From: CBDUXP01 sp965371225 [NCBI: uncultured bacterium] | GTDB taxonomy: Bacteria; Abyssobacteria; SURF-5; CBDUXP01 | Assembly (NCBI GenBank): GCA_965371225.1 | Contig: CBDUXP010000004.1 | Coordinates: 62,001 to 126,000, forward strand | Direction: 5' to 3' | DNA: 64,000 nt | Shown here: in pieces, positions 46,022 through 54,933 of the stretch | Numbering within the stretch: position 1 is the stretch's first letter | How the letters are laid out: each line of letters begins with the position of its first letter | The notes under the pieces: generated by a model | Told to the model about the DNA's origin: nothing | What the model saw: only the letters and a program-made list of their open reading frames with translations | Databases searched by the model: none | Made by a program: the position numbers and the translations under genes

Positions 46022-46840
46022 TCAACCCTCCGCGGCGGCCGCGTCCGCTTGGTGGAGACCCGCCTCGCAGTACGCGGGGCGCGCGCGCCCGCCCCACGCG
46101 TAGGTTTTATTCCGCAGGTCGGCCTTGCTCTCGTGTGGCGCGTGCCAGATGTGGTACACCACCGCGCGGTTCACGATCGGATACGGCCGCACGCCTACCC
46201 GCTTGAGGCGCTCGCGCAGGTCCCCGTCTTCGTTGCCCCAGCCGACGAACTGCTCGTCGTACCCGTTGACGCGGCGGTAGTCGTCCAGAAACAGCGAGAA
46301 ATTGTTGCCCCGTACCCGAGGCTTCCGCCGCTGCCGCAGCCAGGTATAAAGGATGGCGCGCCGCTGCAGGGCGTCCAACGTGCGCTGAGCGTCCGGCGTG
46401 CGGGCGTCTTCGTACCGGCCGGCGCGAACGGCGTCCAGCGTCAACGCGTCGGTGACGTCCTGGGGTAAGCGGAGGCACTCGCCGAGGACCAGCCGACCGG
46501 GCGCCGCCGCGGCCACGTGTTCGGCCAGGAGGGACGCGTGCGGCAGGCTGTCGCAATCCGTGACGAGCATATAAGTGTTCCGCACCAGCCCGATGCCCAG
46601 GTTCACGGTGGCGGCCTTGCGGAAGCCGGCGTTGGCGTGCCGCGCATAGCGCACGGGATACGGCAGCGTCGGGGCCAGGCGCTGCACCATGGCCTCCGTG
46701 TCGTCCGTCGACCCGTCATCCGCCACAATGAATTCGAAGTCGGTCACCGTCTGCCGCGTGTACGCAACCAGCACCTTTTCCAGGGACAGCGCGCGATTCC
46801 ACGTCGTACAGACGATAGACAGGGGAAGGGCCTCAGCCAT
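46022..46840 (-). CDS. GT2 glycosyltransferase
   Basis: 272 residues, GT-A fold: LSIVCTTWNRALSLEKVLVAY, FIVADDGSTDDTEAM, NAGFRKAATVNLGI, the metal-binding VTDCDSLPH and, in the C-terminal part, the galactosyltransferase-type GWGNEDGDLRERL. This pattern (GT2 plus Glyco_transf_7C) occurs in LPS/capsule clusters. The ATG overlaps the preceding GT4 by 8 bases (ATGGCTGA); the earlier ATG at 46855 is less likely. Confidence 0.88.
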   Translation of the reverse strand: MAEALPLSIVCTTWNRALSLEKVLVAYTRQTVTDFEFIVADDGSTDDTEAMVQRLAPTLPYPVRYARHANAGFRKAATVNLGIGLVRNTYMLVTDCDSLPHASLLAEHVAAAAPGRLVLGECLRLPQDVTDALTLDAVRAGRYEDARTPDAQRTLDALQRRAILYTWLRQRRKPRVRGNNFSLFLDDYRRVNGYDEQFVGWGNEDGDLRERLKRVGVRPYPIVNRAVVYHIWHAPHESKADLRNKTYAWGGRARPAYCEAGLHQADAAAAEG

Positions 46841-47969
46841 GGGCCACCGCTTCATACACGGCCCGGACGGTCGCGGCCTGGCGGTGCAGCGCGAACCGCT
46901 CGCGCCCCACGCGCCGGGCCCGCTCTTGCAAGGCCCGGCGCAGGTGGGTGTCCGTAGTCAGGCGTACGATGGCCTCGGCGAGGTTCGGCGCTGAGTCCTC
47001 AATGACCAACCCCGTCTGCCCGTCGTCCACCAGCCAGGGCAGGATGCCGCGCGCCGCCGCTAACACGGGAACGCCCAGAGCGAGGGCCTCCCGGACGGTG
47101 CGGCACGTGCCGTCGCTCCCCGGCACCAGGAAGATGAGCACGTCCATTGCGGCCAGCGCGGCCACGTACTCGTCGGCTTCCAGATAACCGGCGGTGTGTA
47201 CGCGATCGCTGAGCCCCATTCGGCGGACGGGCCGGTGCACCACTTCCTCTTCCCGCGTGCCGCGCCCCACGAACACCAGCCGCGCTTGGGGGGCCGCCGC
47301 GCTCGCCGTCCGAAATGCCTCAAGGAGCACGTCGAAGCGCCGGTACGGCTGCATCCGCGCCACCACGCCGAACACGATGTGGTCTGTGTCGAGGCCCCAG
47401 GCTGTCCGGGGGTCGGGCAGGGGCCGGCTCACATCGAAACGCGTCGTGTCCACGGCGCCATCGACCACATGGAGCCGGTCCGCGGAGAGCAACCCACGAT
47501 TCACCACGTGCGCCCGCATCGGTTCCGCGGGGACGCATAGGGCGTCCGTCCAATGCCCGACCGCAAAGCCGTTCAACCAGGAACCATTCAGCTGTGCGCC
47601 GTCGTACACCGAGCGGACGATGGGCACCGGAACCTTGGCCCAGCGCCGGGCCAAGCCGGCCGTGCAGTGATCCACGGGCTGATGGGTGTGCAACAGATCG
47701 TACCGGCCGGCGCGTAACTCGTTCGCGAGGACCCGGGCATCGCGCATGAGCGTGAGCGGTTGTGGGTGTTTGGGGAGGTGCAGATCGGTGCGCACCGTGA
47801 GGCCCCGCGCGCGGGCTTCACTAGCCATGCGGTGGGGAGTGCGGTTGCCGGCGGCGGCGCAGGCGAACGTGATCTCGAGACCGGCCGCCTGTAGTCCGGC
47901 GGCAAGCTGGGCAGCGGGCTCGGCCGGGCCGGTCCAGCGTTTGTTGCTGAACAGATGGAGCACGCGCAC
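46833..47969 (-). CDS. GT4 glycosyltransferase
   Basis: 378 residues, GT-B fold. The N-terminal is VRVLHLFSNKRWTGPAEPAAQLA, DLLHTHQPVDH follows, and C-domain FGVVARMQPYRRFDVLLEAF, LVFVGRGTREEE and ALALGVPVLAAARGILPWLV follow. The acidic EX7E motif is weakened to TCRTVREALALG. GTG start, 4 bases after the methyltransferase stop. Part of the LPS run. Confidence 0.88.
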   Translation of the reverse strand: MRVLHLFSNKRWTGPAEPAAQLAAGLQAAGLEITFACAAAGNRTPHRMASEARARGLTVRTDLHLPKHPQPLTLMRDARVLANELRAGRYDLLHTHQPVDHCTAGLARRWAKVPVPIVRSVYDGAQLNGSWLNGFAVGHWTDALCVPAEPMRAHVVNRGLLSADRLHVVDGAVDTTRFDVSRPLPDPRTAWGLDTDHIVFGVVARMQPYRRFDVLLEAFRTASAAAPQARLVFVGRGTREEEVVHRPVRRMGLSDRVHTAGYLEADEYVAALAAMDVLIFLVPGSDGTCRTVREALALGVPVLAAARGILPWLVDDGQTGLVIEDSAPNLAEAIVRLTTDTHLRRALQERARRVGRERFALHRQAATVRAVYEAVAHG

Positions 47970-47973
47970 GGCG

Positions 47974-48744
47974 TCATCCCTGCTTGCGCGCCTGGAGAAT
48001 CAAGGTCTCACCCAGGAACAGGGCCGGGCTCAGCAGCTGGTGAAGAATTTCCGTATTGCGAGGCTCCTGGGTACGCGAATGCTCGTGGCGGAAGGCGAGC
48101 CATGTGTAAAGCGCAACGAACGGGTACAGGATCGCGTAGGGCCAGGACGCCGGCTTGATGCGGTTCATCCCGACGCGCTCGATGACAAACCCGCTCGTAT
48201 GGAGCACGTAGCGCAACTCGGGAAACCCGATGGGGTTGATATGGTGCAGCGGGTCGCGGCGGGTTTCGTCCAAGGGTCGTTTGAACTTGTTGTGAAACCC
48301 GCTCCACAGAAATCGCCACCGGCTGCGAATCGCCTGAATATTGGGGGTGCTGAGAATGAAGTATCCGCCGGGCGCGAGAACGCGCGCCGCCTCGCGGGTG
48401 ACGTGGAACGGGTTTTCCACGTGTTCGATCCCGTCCGCGCAGACGACCGCGTCGTACGCCCCCGATTCCAGCGGCCACGCGGTTTGCAGGTCCACTTCGT
48501 AGCACGTTACGTCGGGCAGCGTGAAGAGTTGGGGCTGGAGATCGCCGCCCGCGCAACTGGCGACGTGGGGCTGCAGCATGGCGAGCAGCGCCCCTTCCCC
48601 GCACGGCACGTCTAAGACGCGTTGCGCGCCGCAGTCGCGCACCCACTGGGCGATGGTGTCCAAGGTATTCCGGCTGGTATTCGCCTGCGGGCGCGTGGAC
48701 GCGCGTGCGGGCGCGCCGGAGAGTGTAGTGGCATGGCTCGGCAT
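47974..48744 (-). CDS. SAM-dependent methyltransferase (class I)
   Basis: 256 residues. SAM motif I is RVLDVPCGEGALLAML, then DLQ at motif II, VVCADGIEHVENPF (motif post-II) and LAPGGYFILSTPNI (motif III). The C-terminal about 60 residues contain an aromatic hydrophobic stretch (WPYAILYPFVALYTWL), perhaps membrane-associated. Its place among glycosyltransferases suggests methylation of an LPS sugar. ATG 48744 is 4 bases after the preceding stop. Confidence 0.85.
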   Translation of the reverse strand: MPSHATTLSGAPARASTRPQANTSRNTLDTIAQWVRDCGAQRVLDVPCGEGALLAMLQPHVASCAGGDLQPQLFTLPDVTCYEVDLQTAWPLESGAYDAVVCADGIEHVENPFHVTREAARVLAPGGYFILSTPNIQAIRSRWRFLWSGFHNKFKRPLDETRRDPLHHINPIGFPELRYVLHTSGFVIERVGMNRIKPASWPYAILYPFVALYTWLAFRHEHSRTQEPRNTEILHQLLSPALFLGETLILQARKQG

Positions 48745-48748
48745 GGAC

Positions 48749-49567
48749 TCAGGCGGTGTGTTGCTCCGGGCGGGCCCGCGCGTCGGTCGCCGGGCCATTG
48801 GCCGTCCGGGGTGCTGTGGTCCGGCCCATGCCCCAGAGTTTGATGTACTTCAGGAGGACGTTGCACGCCGCCAGCAGACAGAGCACGAGGCCGGCCCCGC
48901 CATCCAGGAACCCGAGGCGCAGGACGTACATCTTGAAGAACCGGGCGGGTGGGCGAAGCAGCAGCGCGCTCAGGCTGGCGCGCCGTCCCCGGGCATGGAG
49001 GTCTTCCGCGCCCCACGTGGTGTAGCGGTCAAATTTCTCGAAGTACTGCGCCATAGAGCGGACGGTGTCGTGGTACAGGACGCCGGGGAGGCGGGCAGTT
49101 TCCCCGTCGGTAATGATCTTTTCGTGGACGCGCACGTCCGCGTACCGGCTCACCCGGCGGTCGTACAGCCGCACGACGAAATCGCGCTCCCAGCCGCAGT
49201 GCTTGATATGTTGGCCGAAGAAGAAGCTTTCGCGCTTCACGTCGAACGCCGTGGCGGCCGGCGCCGTCGCCAAGACGCGCTCCACCGCTTCACGGAGTTC
49301 CGGGCTGACCCACTCGTCCGCATCTACGGCGAGCACCCAGTCGTGCGTGCACTGGGGCAGCGCCCAATTCTTCTGCGCCGCCGGCGTGCTGAATTCGTGT
49401 TGCAGCACATGGCCGGTGTACCGGCGCACGATGTCCATGGTGTCGTCCGTGCTGAAGGAATCGACCACGAACACGTCATCCGCCCAGGCGAGACTTTCCA
49501 GGCACCGGGCGATGTTCTCCGCCTCGTTGTAGCAGATGACCAGCGCGGTCACGGGCAGGCGGCTCAC
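48749..49567 (-). CDS. GT2 glycosyltransferase, WaaE/KdtX-like
   Basis: 272 residues: [48 protein letters not shown], then the WaaE-type [21 protein letters not shown] and [10 protein letters not shown]. WaaE/KdtX enzymes add glucose to heptose I of the LPS core. A hydrophobic segment near residue 230 ([19 protein letters not shown]) may anchor it. The GTG overlaps the rfaE2 stop (GTGA). Confidence 0.9.
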   Translation of the reverse strand: MSRLPVTALVICYNEAENIARCLESLAWADDVFVVDSFSTDDTMDIVRRYTGHVLQHEFSTPAAQKNWALPQCTHDWVLAVDADEWVSPELREAVERVLATAPAATAFDVKRESFFFGQHIKHCGWERDFVVRLYDRRVSRYADVRVHEKIITDGETARLPGVLYHDTVRSMAQYFEKFDRYTTWGAEDLHARGRRASLSALLLRPPARFFKMYVLRLGFLDGGAGLVLCLLAACNVLLKYIKLWGMGRTTAPRTANGPATDARARPEQHTA

Positions 49568-50046
49568 GACGCGCCTCCCCGGATGCGGGCGATGAGGGCG
49601 GACGTGGAGTGCGTCTTGGCGTCGCCCACGATCGCAATGCGCCCCCCGTACCGGGCGACCGTCGCGCGTTCGGGGATGGTGTCGGGCGTGTGGTCGGTCC
49701 CCTTGGCGTGCACGTCCGGGTGCAGGGCCTCCAGAATCGCATCCGCGGTGGGCTCGTCGAAGATCGTCACGTAGTCCACCGCGCTCAGTGCGGCCACGAT
49801 GGCGGCACGCTCGGCTTCGGGCATGAGCGGGCGCAGGCCATTGGGCTTATTGCGGCGGACCGACGCGTCGCTGTTGAGGGCGACCACCAAGACGTCGCCT
49901 TCCGCCTTGGCCGCTTCCAGGTAGCGCACGTGCCCCACGTGGAGCAGATCAAAACACCCGTTGGCCAGCACCACGCGCTCCCCCGCCGCACGGTGGGACG
50001 CCACGCGCGCTGCCAAGGCCGCGCGATCACGAACGAGCGGCGCCAT
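49564..50046 (-). CDS. rfaE2: Heptose-1-phosphate adenylyltransferase (RfaE domain II, HldC-type)
   Basis: 160 residues corresponding only to the cytidylyltransferase-like C-terminal domain of Hld[23 protein letters not shown] (HxGH motif), [12 protein letters not shown] and [17 protein letters not shown]. It would make the ADP-heptose precursor of the inner core. The kinase half (RfaE1), GmhA and HldD are not in the window. It is a complete stand-alone form, known in many bacteria, not a fragment. Confidence 0.93.
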   Translation of the reverse strand: MAPLVRDRAALAARVASHRAAGERVVLANGCFDLLHVGHVRYLEAAKAEGDVLVVALNSDASVRRNKPNGLRPLMPEAERAAIVAALSAVDYVTIFDEPTADAILEALHPDVHAKGTDHTPDTIPERATVARYGGRIAIVGDAKTHSTSALIARIRGGAS

Positions 50047-50130
50047 GCCGTGACCTGCGGGGGCGCCCGGATGTACCGCCGGCGGCCGGCGGCGGTGCGC
50101 ACGGGCGGGCCTGCTGGGCGGCGAGGGGCA

Positions 50131-50778
50131 CTAGTTTCGGAACGCCTTCGCGTCCTCCATGAACTGGGCCAGGCCCTTGTCCGTCAGCGGGTGCAGAATC
50201 ATCTGGTCGAGCACCTTGGCGGGGATCGTGGCGATATCGGCGCCCATCCTGGCGGCTTCGATCACGTGCAGGGGGTGGCGCACGCTGGCGACGATCACTT
50301 CGGTCTCGATGGCGGCATATTGCGAGAACATCTCGACGATGTGGCCGACGGTCTCCATGCCGTCGTGACTAATGTCATCGAGGCGGCCGACGAAGGGACT
50401 GACGTAGCCGGCGCCGGCTTTGGCGGCCATGAGCGCCTGGGTCGGCGAGAAGATGAGCGTCACGTTTGTTTTGATGCCGTCTTGGGCCAATTGGTACGTC
50501 GACTTGAGGCCCGCCCGAGTCATGGGGATCTTCACGACGACGTTCGGCGCCCACGTGGCGAAGATTTTGCCTTCCTCGTACATCCCGTCGGGTTCTACCG
50601 TGGTGACCTCGACGCTGATGGGCCCGTCCACGACCTCGGCGATTTCCTTGATGCGCCGCTCGTGATCGACATTCTCCTTCGCCACGAGCGTCGGGTTCGT
50701 CGTTACCCCGTCTACGATGCCGAGCGCGGCCGCTTCTTTGATCGCGTCCAGATTGGCGGTGTCGATGAAGATCTTCAT
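50131..50778 (-). CDS. tal: Transaldolase, short TalC/MipB type
   Basis: 215 residues, TIM barrel: [35 protein letters not shown], the Schiff-base lysine in NVVVKIPMT, and [13 protein letters not shown]. In this family the residue after SP tells transaldolase (Phe) from fructose-6-phosphate aldolase (Tyr); here it is Phe, so true transaldolase is favoured. It links sedoheptulose-7-phosphate and fructose-6-phosphate. Its place between kdsC and rfaE2 fits supply of the heptose precursor, which is inference. Confidence 0.93.
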   Translation of the reverse strand: MKIFIDTANLDAIKEAAALGIVDGVTTNPTLVAKENVDHERRIKEIAEVVDGPISVEVTTVEPDGMYEEGKIFATWAPNVVVKIPMTRAGLKSTYQLAQDGIKTNVTLIFSPTQALMAAKAGAGYVSPFVGRLDDISHDGMETVGHIVEMFSQYAAIETEVIVASVRHPLHVIEAARMGADIATIPAKVLDQMILHPLTDKGLAQFMEDAKAFRN

Positions 50779-50803
50779 ACGCGGTGGGTGGTCCTCCCTG
50801 TGG

Positions 50804-51346
50804 CTAGCCGGAGTTGCGGGCCGGCACCTCGCCGTTGGCGAAATGGTCATTGATCTCGTCGAGGCGGCCGAGCGTGCGCAGAATGTATTCCACGCATTCG
50901 CGAACCGCCCCGTGGCCCCCGGCGGCCTCGGTAACGTAGTGCACGTGCTCCCGAACCTCGGCCCGCGCGTTCGCAGGCGCGATGGCGAACCCGACTAGCT
51001 GTAGGACCCGCAGGTCCAGGATGTCGTCGCCCATGTAGGCGATCTCGCGATCGGCCAGCCCCTCGGCGCGTTTGAGTTCTTCATACGCGACGCGTTTGTC
51101 GAAGTACCCCTGCCAGACGCAGTCGATGCCCAACTGTTCCGCCCGGCGGGTGACCGCCTCGGAGCGCCGGCCCGTCATAATCCCGACCCGGAGGCCGGCG
51201 GCTTTGGCCATGGTCAGGCCGAACCCGTCGTGCACATCGAACCGCTTGATCTCCACGTCCCCCGTCCCGTAGATCATGCCGCCGTCGGTGAGGACCCCGT
51301 CCACGTCGAAGAGCAGCAGCTTGAGTGGCACGATTCGCTCGCGCAT
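50804..51346 (-). CDS. kdsC: Kdo-8-phosphate phosphatase (KdsC)
   Basis: 180 residues, a small HAD enzyme releasing Kdo from Kdo-8-phosphate: [19 protein letters not shown] (Asp nucleophile), [38 protein letters not shown] and [13 protein letters not shown]. It has no cap domain, as expected for KdsC, which works as a tetramer. Immediately downstream of kdsA (4 bases). Confidence 0.95.
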   Translation of the reverse strand: MRERIVPLKLLLFDVDGVLTDGGMIYGTGDVEIKRFDVHDGFGLTMAKAAGLRVGIMTGRRSEAVTRRAEQLGIDCVWQGYFDKRVAYEELKRAEGLADREIAYMGDDILDLRVLQLVGFAIAPANARAEVREHVHYVTEAAGGHGAVRECVEYILRTLGRLDEINDHFANGEVPARNSG

Positions 51347-51350
51347 GGGC

Positions 51351-52187
51351 CTAGGCTTCCCCCCAGCCGCGCATGACCTCGTGAATGGCCTTGGCTTGGG
51401 TGAGCAGGCCTTCCATCTTGTGCAGGGGCCACATGCTGGAGGCATCGCACTTGGCGTCCTCCGGCTTGGGGTGGGTCTCCAGGAAGAGCGCGTTTGCGCC
51501 GGCTGCGATGCCGGCACGCACGAGGGGCGGGACGAAGTGCGGCGAGCCGCCGTTCACCATGTCTTCGCTGGGAAACCCGTAGTTCCGCACGATATGCGTC
51601 GCATCGTAAACCACCGGGACGCCCAGGTCGCGGAGAATCGGCACGCAGGTCAGGTCGCTGATGAGCTTGTTGTACCCGAAGCACGTGCCCCGTTCGGTCA
51701 CGAGAATCTGCCGGTTGCCGGTGCTCTGGAGCTTGCCGACCGCACTACCCATGTTCGCCGGCGCGAGGAACTGCCCCTTCTTGACGTTCACCGGTTTCCC
51801 GGTCTCCCCGAACTTCAGGAGCAGGCTCGTCTGCTGGCAGAGGTACGCCGGCACTTGCAGCAGGTCCAACACCTCCCCCGCCGGCTCCACCTGTTGCGCG
51901 TCGTGGCTGTCGGAGGTGATGGGACACCCGACCTTGTCCCGCACTTTCGCCAGCATCTCCAGCCCCTTCGTGACCCCGGGCCCGCGATAACTCCGTTCGG
52001 ACCCGCGGTTGTCCTTCTCGTAGGAGGCCTTGAAGATGAAAGAAATTCCGAGCCGGGCGGTAATTTCCGCCATCGTTTCGGCGATTTCTTCGAGGCCCGC
52101 CTGATCTTCAATGACGTCGGGGCCGCCAATGACGCACAAGGGCTGCCCGTCGCCGATGGTGATATCGCCTACGGTGACGTTTTGCAT
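51351..52187 (-). CDS. kdsA: Kdo-8-phosphate synthase (KdsA)
   Basis: 278 residues; condenses PEP with arabinose-5-phosphate. It has FIFKASYEKDNRGSERSYRGPG, TSDSHDAQQVEPAGEVLDLLQVPAYLCQQTSLL (family-specific), TERGTCFGYNKLI, YDATHIVRNYG and LETHPKPEDAKCDASSMWPL. The residue at the metal/Asn switch position is Asp (GGPDVIED), where metallo-enzymes have Cys and metal-free ones Asn. The rest (AKCD) resembles the metal-free type. The ATG lies 19 bases inside the end of kdkA. Confidence 0.96.
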   Translation of the reverse strand: MQNVTVGDITIGDGQPLCVIGGPDVIEDQAGLEEIAETMAEITARLGISFIFKASYEKDNRGSERSYRGPGVTKGLEMLAKVRDKVGCPITSDSHDAQQVEPAGEVLDLLQVPAYLCQQTSLLLKFGETGKPVNVKKGQFLAPANMGSAVGKLQSTGNRQILVTERGTCFGYNKLISDLTCVPILRDLGVPVVYDATHIVRNYGFPSEDMVNGGSPHFVPPLVRAGIAAGANALFLETHPKPEDAKCDASSMWPLHKMEGLLTQAKAIHEVMRGWGEA

Positions 52188-53062
52188 GATACGGGGGGAG
52201 GGTGGAGCGGGCGTGAGGCGTGGAGGGCATCGCTGAGCCACCACTTCGCGCGGAACCACGGACGGGTGGACCGCAGGGCGGTGCGCATGGAGGCGGGGCC
52301 ACAAGCCGCGTGGTGTAAATACGCTTTCAAGAACTGTGCGGCCGCGAGCCCGGGAATCGGGACGCCGGCGGCTTGGTGTTTCGTGCACGAGCGCACTAAG
52401 CGCCACAGGGCTCGCGCCCGCTGCTGGGGGGTGAGTGTGCCGACCCGGTGCGCGCCGTCCAGGTCGATGATCCACGCGCGCCACGCGCCGTCCGCACGTT
52501 GGAGCAAGATGTTGGTGGCGTTCAGGTCGGGATGCACAATGCCGGCGTCGTGCAATTTCGCCGTGGCAGCAGCGGCTGCTTGCACCGCCGCGCGCCGTTC
52601 CTGCGCATTCGACACCGTGCTCCACAGGTGCGCAAATGGCAAGGCGTCGGGAATCTCGTGGACGATGACCCAGGCCCGGTAGCGGCCCAGCCCCCCGCGC
52701 TCCCACACTGCGGCCAGAACTTCGGGCGTGGGCACGCCGGCCGCGCGGGCTTCCGCGCTTACACACAGTTCCCGCAGTGGCCGCGGTGGCGTGCCGATGG
52801 CGAGATACCAGGTGCTGACAAACCGGCCGAGCATCCCCCCCCGCCGTCCGGCGCGGATTACCACGCGTCCAACCTCTGTCGGCACGCTCGCGTGGCGGGC
52901 GCGTCCCGGGCGCACCTGTACGTCGCCGTCGGGACCAAAATCGGTCGGTTCGGCTACCGGCAGGGCCAACAGGGCGTCGCGCGCCGTCTCGCGGACCACC
53001 CAGTGGCGACCGCGATGGGCTACGACCTCAAAGCCTGCCGGCGGCTGCAAGGGCTGGATCAT
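52169..53062 (-). CDS. kdkA: Kdo kinase, KdkA/WaaP-type
   Basis: About 297 residues with a eukaryotic-like kinase fold: glycine-rich RRGGMLGRF, RELCVSAEARAAGVPTPEVLAA, hinge VIVHEIPDALPF, catalytic loop HDAGIVHPDLNATNILL (HxDLNxxN) and metal motif IIDLDGA. KdkA phosphorylates Kdo of lipid A at the inner membrane. The start may be ATG 53062 or GTG 53080. It is the first gene of the LPS run, followed by kdsA. Confidence 0.88.
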   Translation of the reverse strand: MIQPLQPPAGFEVVAHRGRHWVVRETARDALLALPVAEPTDFGPDGDVQVRPGRARHASVPTEVGRVVIRAGRRGGMLGRFVSTWYLAIGTPPRPLRELCVSAEARAAGVPTPEVLAAVWERGGLGRYRAWVIVHEIPDALPFAHLWSTVSNAQERRAAVQAAAAATAKLHDAGIVHPDLNATNILLQRADGAWRAWIIDLDGAHRVGTLTPQQRARALWRLVRSCTKHQAAGVPIPGLAAAQFLKAYLHHAACGPASMRTALRSTRPWFRAKWWLSDALHASRPLHPPPVSCKTSP

Positions 53063-53418
53063 ATTGCGGCTAACGCCCACAAGATCTAGGGGGGCGTCCA
53101 GTCTAGGGGCCGATATTTAGTGTAGCACTGGCTGGCGGACAAGCCGCATGAATCCGCGAACTTTACCACACGCCTCTGGTGCCTTCAATACGTGGCGCGT
53201 TCCTGAGGGGGGATTTCGGCGGAGGCCGGGGCCCGGTGCCCGCGGGCCTTGCGTCTGTTTGCGGTGCGTGGCGGCGGCGCGGGCGCGCCGTTGCCCCCTC
53301 CGAAATCACATGCTAGGCTGCGGTAGTTCTTGCTGAAACGGGAATGCTTCTCGAGAAGCGTCGGTGTCCGGAGTTTGACTTTCGCCCGGTTTCCCGGGTG
53401 TTTAGAGGGATAGGTGAT
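53063..53418. promoter_or_regulatory. Divergent promoter region between kdkA and the NYN gene
   Basis: 356 bases read outward on both sides. Plus strand: -35 TTGCCC (53291-53296), 17 bases, -10 TAGGCT (53314-53319) with an extended TGC, starting near 53326. Its leader holds a perfect 14-bp palindrome GCTTCTCGAGAAGC (53346-53359). Minus strand: TTGTCC (53142-53137), 17 bases, TAAATA (53119-53114), weaker, pointing to kdkA. A second plus-strand TTGACT at about 53374 has no good -10. Confidence 0.5.
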
Positions 53419-54003
53419 ATGGAACGAGTCATGGTGTTTTTGGACGGGTCGAATATCTATCACGGCCTCAAGGCGTACAACCAGGCGCACGGCCACGATA
53501 TGGGGCACGGGGTTCGGATCGACTACGAGAAGTTGGCCCGGGTGCTGACGGCCGGCCGGGACCTGCGCCGGGCCTATTTCTACGGCTCCTACGCGCAGGA
53601 GGGCGATCCGAGCTGGAGTTTCTTCGAGACGCTGAGCTACGGGAATTTTAAGGTGCGCGCCTTTCCGCTTCGGGCCGTGGCCCAGACCTACGTCGAGAAG
53701 GGGGTGGACATGAACATCACGCTGGACATGATGTTGCATGCCGCCCGGCAACACGTGGACACCGTCATTCTCGTGAGCGGCTCGAGCGACTACCTGCCTC
53801 TCCTGGAGGCGGTGCAGGACATGGGGATTCGCGTCGAGGTGGCCGCCTTTCGCGAAAGCACCTCGCCCCGTTTGATCAAGGGGGCGGATCGCTACATTAA
53901 TATCGAGCATAAGGTGCCGGAGGTGGCCATCGAGGCGCGGGATCGGGACCAGGACGGCGGCCGGTCGCACGACCGCGAATACCACTCCTCCGACGCGTAC
54001 TAG
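53419..54003 (+). CDS. NYN (LabA-like PIN-fold) domain protein
   Basis: 194 residues: MERVMVFLDGSNIYHGLKAY with the first catalytic Asp and Asn, YFYGSYAQEGDPSWSFF, VEKGVDMNITLDMMLHAA with acidic residues, and LVSGSSDYLPLLEAVQDMGI with the last Asp. All four acidic positions of NYN nucleases are visible, so RNA cleavage is plausible. AGGTG lies just before the ATG at 53419. The C-terminal 20 residues are charged and disordered. The next gene begins 10 bases after it. Confidence 0.9.
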   Translation: MERVMVFLDGSNIYHGLKAYNQAHGHDMGHGVRIDYEKLARVLTAGRDLRRAYFYGSYAQEGDPSWSFFETLSYGNFKVRAFPLRAVAQTYVEKGVDMNITLDMMLHAARQHVDTVILVSGSSDYLPLLEAVQDMGIRVEVAAFRESTSPRLIKGADRYINIEHKVPEVAIEARDRDQDGGRSHDREYHSSDAY

Positions 54004-54012
54004 TCCCTTCGC

Positions 54013-54882
54013 GTGAGTGGCCTGGATTGGGCCGCGCTGGGGGCGCGCCTCGGGCTGCAGGCGGGCGACCACTGTCTGCGCGGTATAGCCGGCCGTTATC
54101 CGGTCGGAGTGACGTCGCGTGATACGGCGACCTGGCTGGGGCTCATTGTCGCCAATGCCGACCAGCGCTGCTGGACCCTCACCCGCCGGTGGGAACCCCA
54201 AGCCCGTCCGCCGCGCCGGCCGGATGCCACGACGGTCAAGTTCGCGGACCGGCGGCTGACCGAGCGCTACGTCGGGGCGGCCGAGGATTCGGCGTGGTTT
54301 CGCGACCGGCTGGGGGCGGGGGCCGCAGACGCGTTGGTCGAGGCGGCTGACGCCAACCGCCTGGGCGCGTGCAGCATCGACCTGCGCGATCACCTCTTGA
54401 CCGCGCGGTACCGGTGCGCCGCTTCCGACGTGCCCGACCTGTCCGAAACCTTAGCGGCCCTGGGCGCGCTCGCAGCGTGTATCGATTCGCCCGAAGCGAC
54501 TCTCCCCGACCTAGCCACCGTGCCGCTCCTGACCGGCGGAGGCAATGTCCCTGCCCAGAGGATGACCCGGCTCGAAGTGGACCGGGCTCGCTTGACCGCC
54601 ACCCTGGCGCGGCAGCCCGGCCTGCGCGCGCGGGTGCACCCTGCCCCAGCGGTCGTGGTGGATTGGGACGCAGGCCGGCTGCAGAACCTCGATACCACGC
54701 TGCCCCTGGAGGCGATTCGCCAGGTGGCCATCGTGGCCGAGCGGGACGGTGCGTTCTGCGCAGTGACCGACGTGGGGGGCGCCATAGTCTTCGCCGGCCG
54801 GTTGGCCGGTGGCCCGCCCCAGATCCCTACCTCTCTTGCGCAAGTGAGTCCACCGCTGGTGTACGCACGTGCGGACCGCTGA
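54013..54882 (+). CDS. Conserved-looking hypothetical protein next to NYN gene
   Basis: 289 residues, not recognised. GTG start 10 bases after the NYN stop, so co-expression is likely. Trp/Arg-rich N-terminus (LGLIVANADQRCWTLTRRWE), then KFADRRLTERYVGAAEDSAWFRDRLGAGAADALVEAAD, a helical segment, and a C-terminal half ending VTDVGGAIVFAGRLAGGPP. No clear membrane span or catalytic motif. It could be a partner or modulator of the NYN protein; this is inference from position only. Confidence 0.6.
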   Translation: MSGLDWAALGARLGLQAGDHCLRGIAGRYPVGVTSRDTATWLGLIVANADQRCWTLTRRWEPQARPPRRPDATTVKFADRRLTERYVGAAEDSAWFRDRLGAGAADALVEAADANRLGACSIDLRDHLLTARYRCAASDVPDLSETLAALGALAACIDSPEATLPDLATVPLLTGGGNVPAQRMTRLEVDRARLTATLARQPGLRARVHPAPAVVVDWDAGRLQNLDTTLPLEAIRQVAIVAERDGAFCAVTDVGGAIVFAGRLAGGPPQIPTSLAQVSPPLVYARADR

Positions 54883-54933
54883 CGGGATGCGCTCGCGTGT
54901 GCCGCCGGCTTCTACGCGGTAAGGTACCGGGGC

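Noticed and set aside
49564-50046. Fragment of a broken hldE
   Set aside because: It has an intact start, the complete nucleotidyltransferase domain and coupled neighbours; split rfaE1/rfaE2 genes are normal in many bacteria.
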